DNA from: Desulfobacterales bacterium
Lineage (GTDB): Bacteria; Desulfobacterota; Desulfobacteria; Desulfobacterales; Desulfobacteraceae
Direction of reading: 5' to 3'
Assembly (NCBI GenBank): GCA_022361095.1
Contig: JAKSBO010000768.1
Location: 1 to 6,924, forward strand
DNA length: 6,924 bases
Shown: positions 4,947 to 6,924 of the stretch, in pieces
Layout of the letters: the number at the start of each line of letters is the position of its first letter
How positions within the stretch are numbered: position 1 is the first letter of the stretch
Made by a program: the position numbers and the translations under genes
Notes under the pieces: generated by a model
Databases searched by the model: none
What the model was told of the DNA's origin: nothing
The model's input: the letters and a program-made list of their open reading frames with translations, nothing else

Positions 4947-6353
4947 ATGAAACACCCAATGCCTGATAAGCATTTACAATTAAAATCCCTGCCCGGCGTG
5001 GATCATATCCTGACCCTGGCCGAAGCAGATGAACAATTTAAACAAATACCGCGCAGCCTCATAGTTGAATCCGTACGAAGGGCCATAGACAACACCCGAA
5101 AACAGATCCTTGAAGACAAACCTGCAATCCCCTCTGATGAAGCGATATTAAAGCAGGCGGCCCTGCTTGCCGGCCAAAAGATGAAAAATAAGCTCAATCC
5201 GTTGATAAACGCCACGGGTGTCGTTTTGCACACCAATCTCGGCAGGGCCCTGCTCTGCCAGGATGCCTTGGATAATATCCTGGCGGTCTCATCCTCATAT
5301 TCCAATCTTGAACTCAACCTTACAACGGGCAAACGCGGCATCCGCTACGCGGCAATTGAAGCGCTGATCTGCGAATTAACAGGCGCCCAGGCCGCCATGG
5401 CCGTAAACAACAATGCAGGCGCCGTACTTCTGGCCTTAAATACCCTTGCCCAGGGACGCCAGGTCATTGTCTCCAGGGGAGAGCTTGTGGAGATCGGCGG
5501 ATCGTTCAGGGTGCCGGACGTCATGGTAAAAAGCGGGTGTATTTTAAAAGAGGTGGGAACCACCAACCGCACCCACCCCCATGATTATGCCAATGCCGTT
5601 ACCGAAGAGACCGGGCTTTTACTAAAGGTCCACACATCCAATTACAAAATCGAGGGATTTACCAAATCGGTGCCTCTCAAGGAATTGGTGGACATTGGAA
5701 ACGCCCATGGCATTCCGGTGATGGAAGATCTGGGCTCGGGTACGCTGATTGACTTCAGCCAATTCGGGCTGCCTTGTGAGCCCCCGGTGTTTGAACAGGT
5801 GGCCTCGGGTGCCGATGTCGTCACCTTCAGCGGGGACAAGCTTTTAGGCGGCCCCCAGGCCGGCATTATTGTGGGGACAAAAAAATACATGGACCAGATC
5901 AAGGCCAACCCGCTGACCCGAGCCCTGCGCATTGACAAAATGACCCTGGCCGCATTGGAAGCAACACTCAAACTTTACCGGGACAGCCACAATGCGATTG
6001 AACAGATCCCCACGTTGAGAATGCTGACCATGTCCTATGAACAGCTCGCCCGGAATGCCGAGGCTCTGTTTTCTCTGGTCACCCAAGCGGTAGGAGACAA
6101 GGCGGAACTCTCCCTGGCAGATATGACGTCCAGACCGGGCGGCGGCTCCTACCCCGGATTGACCCTGCCCACCCGGTGCCTGACCATCCGGCCCAACACC
6201 ATATCCGTAACAGCCCTGGATAGAAAACTGCGGGCCTTTGATCCGGCTGTGATGGGCCGCATTGAGGATGATTGTTTCATCATCGACCCCAGAACCCTTC
6301 AACCCGGGCAGGACAAGACCCTTGCCAACATCTTAAAAAAGCTGATAGATTAA
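4947..6353 (+). CDS. selA: L-seryl-tRNA(Sec) selenium transferase
   Basis: SelA converts seryl-tRNA(Sec) to selenocysteyl-tRNA(Sec) with selenophosphate, so the organism makes selenoproteins. The 468 residues match the bacterial family in length. The N-terminal tRNA-binding region (LKSLPGVDHIL, about 12-22) precedes the PLP-dependent fold type I core: INATGVVLHTNLGRALL (87-103), NNNAGAVLLAL (154-164), SRGELVEIGGSFRVPD (176-191), EVGTTNRTHPHDY (202-214), EDLGSGTLID (260-269) and TFSGDKLLGGPQAG (293-306). Lys298 in SGDK is the expected PLP lysine, equivalent to Lys295 in E. coli. RPGGGSYPG near 393-401 is also typical. The ATG has TAGGAA seven bases upstream; an ATG four codons on is less well placed. 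It is divergent from the EF-hand gene and is followed after two bases by the next open frame, suggesting an operon. In other bacteria selB often follows; it is not seen before the window ends. Confidence 0.97.
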   Translation: MKHPMPDKHLQLKSLPGVDHILTLAEADEQFKQIPRSLIVESVRRAIDNTRKQILEDKPAIPSDEAILKQAALLAGQKMKNKLNPLINATGVVLHTNLGRALLCQDALDNILAVSSSYSNLELNLTTGKRGIRYAAIEALICELTGAQAAMAVNNNAGAVLLALNTLAQGRQVIVSRGELVEIGGSFRVPDVMVKSGCILKEVGTTNRTHPHDYANAVTEETGLLLKVHTSNYKIEGFTKSVPLKELVDIGNAHGIPVMEDLGSGTLIDFSQFGLPCEPPVFEQVASGADVVTFSGDKLLGGPQAGIIVGTKKYMDQIKANPLTRALRIDKMTLAALEATLKLYRDSHNAIEQIPTLRMLTMSYEQLARNAEALFSLVTQAVGDKAELSLADMTSRPGGGSYPGLTLPTRCLTIRPNTISVTALDRKLRAFDPAVMGRIEDDCFIIDPRTLQPGQDKTLANILKKLID

Positions 6354-6355
6354 TT

Positions 6356-6924
6356 ATGATGCTAAAATTCATTGCAAAAGAGATCCGGTTTTTAAAAACC
6401 CCCGGGGATGCACCTGACCTTAAGCCCCCGGACGTTTACTATTCGGACCTGCTCACACAGCCGTCCAAGGAATTTGAAATTTTTGCCCGGCGCATCGCCG
6501 ATACCTGCGCATCCCAAAAGACATTTATTACGGCAGCCATACAAATTGACCCGGCAGCACCGGAAGATGTCATTGATAAAACCAATGAGATATTTCACAA
6601 CTGCTTTCATTCCGTACTTGATGAAGACAGAGGGCTTTGGGAATGCCTGGACCCGTTCACTGCCATCTTCGTGTTCTGGGATTATGAAACCCTTTCCCAG
6701 GGTAAAAAACTGCTTGACCTGCTCAATGAAAAAATTGCCCAGGCTCTGAATGCCGAACTGATCATGGGAACAATTACATTCCCATTTAATGAGTTTCCGG
6801 TTGAAGAGATGGCGGGATGTGCCCTCAAAGCCCTGGATCATGCCGCATTTTTCGGCCCCGGACACGCTGTTGAATTTGACGGCCTGACCCTGAACATCAG
6901 CGGCGACAGACTGTTTCAACTCAA
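6356..6924 (+). CDS. selA-linked protein with degenerate GGDEF-like domain (3' end outside window)
   Basis: The frame starts at ATG 6356 (a second ATG follows directly) two bases after the selA stop and stays open for 189 codons to the window edge. There is no good Shine-Dalgarno sequence, so translation is probably coupled to selA. The first 100 residues are soluble and unfamiliar. Residues about 100-189 resemble the second half of a GGDEF domain by pattern: PFTAIFVFWDYE stands where GGDEFAILLP would be, followed by a helix (about 113-131), the strand GTITFPF, a helix with CALKALDHAAFFGPG like the usual ADKALYxAKxxGRN, and VEFDGLTLNISGDRLFQL. The Gly-Gly-Asp-Glu-Phe motif itself is absent, so it is unlikely to make cyclic di-GMP. 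From memory, similar N-termini occur in tetratricopeptide-repeat proteins of sulfate reducers, so repeats may follow beyond the window. The role is unknown; the position suggests a link with selenoprotein synthesis. Confidence 0.78.
   Translation, partial: MMLKFIAKEIRFLKTPGDAPDLKPPDVYYSDLLTQPSKEFEIFARRIADTCASQKTFITAAIQIDPAAPEDVIDKTNEIFHNCFHSVLDEDRGLWECLDPFTAIFVFWDYETLSQGKKLLDLLNEKIAQALNAELIMGTITFPFNEFPVEEMAGCALKALDHAAFFGPGHAVEFDGLTLNISGDRLFQL

Noticed and set aside
6408..6749. 113-codon plus-strand frame in a second reading frame
   Set aside because: It is out of frame inside the longer selA-coupled frame from 6356, and has no ribosome binding site.
6392..6919. 175-codon minus-strand frame at the right end
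   Set aside because: It opposes the frame that continues directly from selA and shows GGDEF-like patterning; the antisense product has no recognisable pattern.

Overview
The window reads as chromosomal DNA from a Gram-negative anaerobe. The protein styles, a selenocysteine gene (selA) with its companion and abundant GGDEF signalling point to a sulfate-reducing Desulfobacterota member, most likely Desulfobacteraceae (Desulfobacter or Desulfobacula relatives). This placement is by resemblance only. There is no rRNA, tRNA, CRISPR array, transposase or phage gene.

Layout. Positions 1-522 (+) hold the C-terminal regulatory half of aspartate kinase (lysC), cut by the window edge. Positions 521-684 hold a striking nested inverted-repeat block centred on a 27-bp perfect hairpin (560-617). 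It lies between convergent lysC and pyrF, looks like a two-way terminator, and has outer 10-bp inverted ends that suggest a small repeat element. pyrF (orotidine-5'-phosphate decarboxylase) is at 709-1443 (-). After a 288-bp divergent gap come a soluble GGDEF diguanylate cyclase (1732-2784, +) and, overlapping it by 4 bp with a TTG start, the acetolactate synthase small subunit (2781-3266, +). Tail to tail with the latter, and overlapping it by 50 bp, is a 468-aa protein with EF-hand-like calcium loops (3217-4623, -). Its upstream region carries a good match to a flagellar sigma-28 (FliA) promoter. After a 323-bp divergent gap comes selA (4947-6353, +). Two bases later an unannotated-looking open frame (6356-6924, +) runs off the window end; its C-terminal half looks like a GGDEF domain that has lost its signature.

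How the genes fit together. lysC, ilvN and pyrF are housekeeping amino-acid and pyrimidine genes. lysC and ilvN both use ACT domains for feedback control. The less ordinary content is the signalling layer: a diguanylate cyclase whose inhibitory I-site arginine is replaced by lysine and which is translationally coupled to ilvN; a probable FliA-controlled calcium-binding protein; and a selA partner built on a degenerate GGDEF fold. I see no clear-cut new defence or mobile system. The best leads are the sigma-28 linked EF-hand protein, the selA companion and the nested repeat at 521-684.
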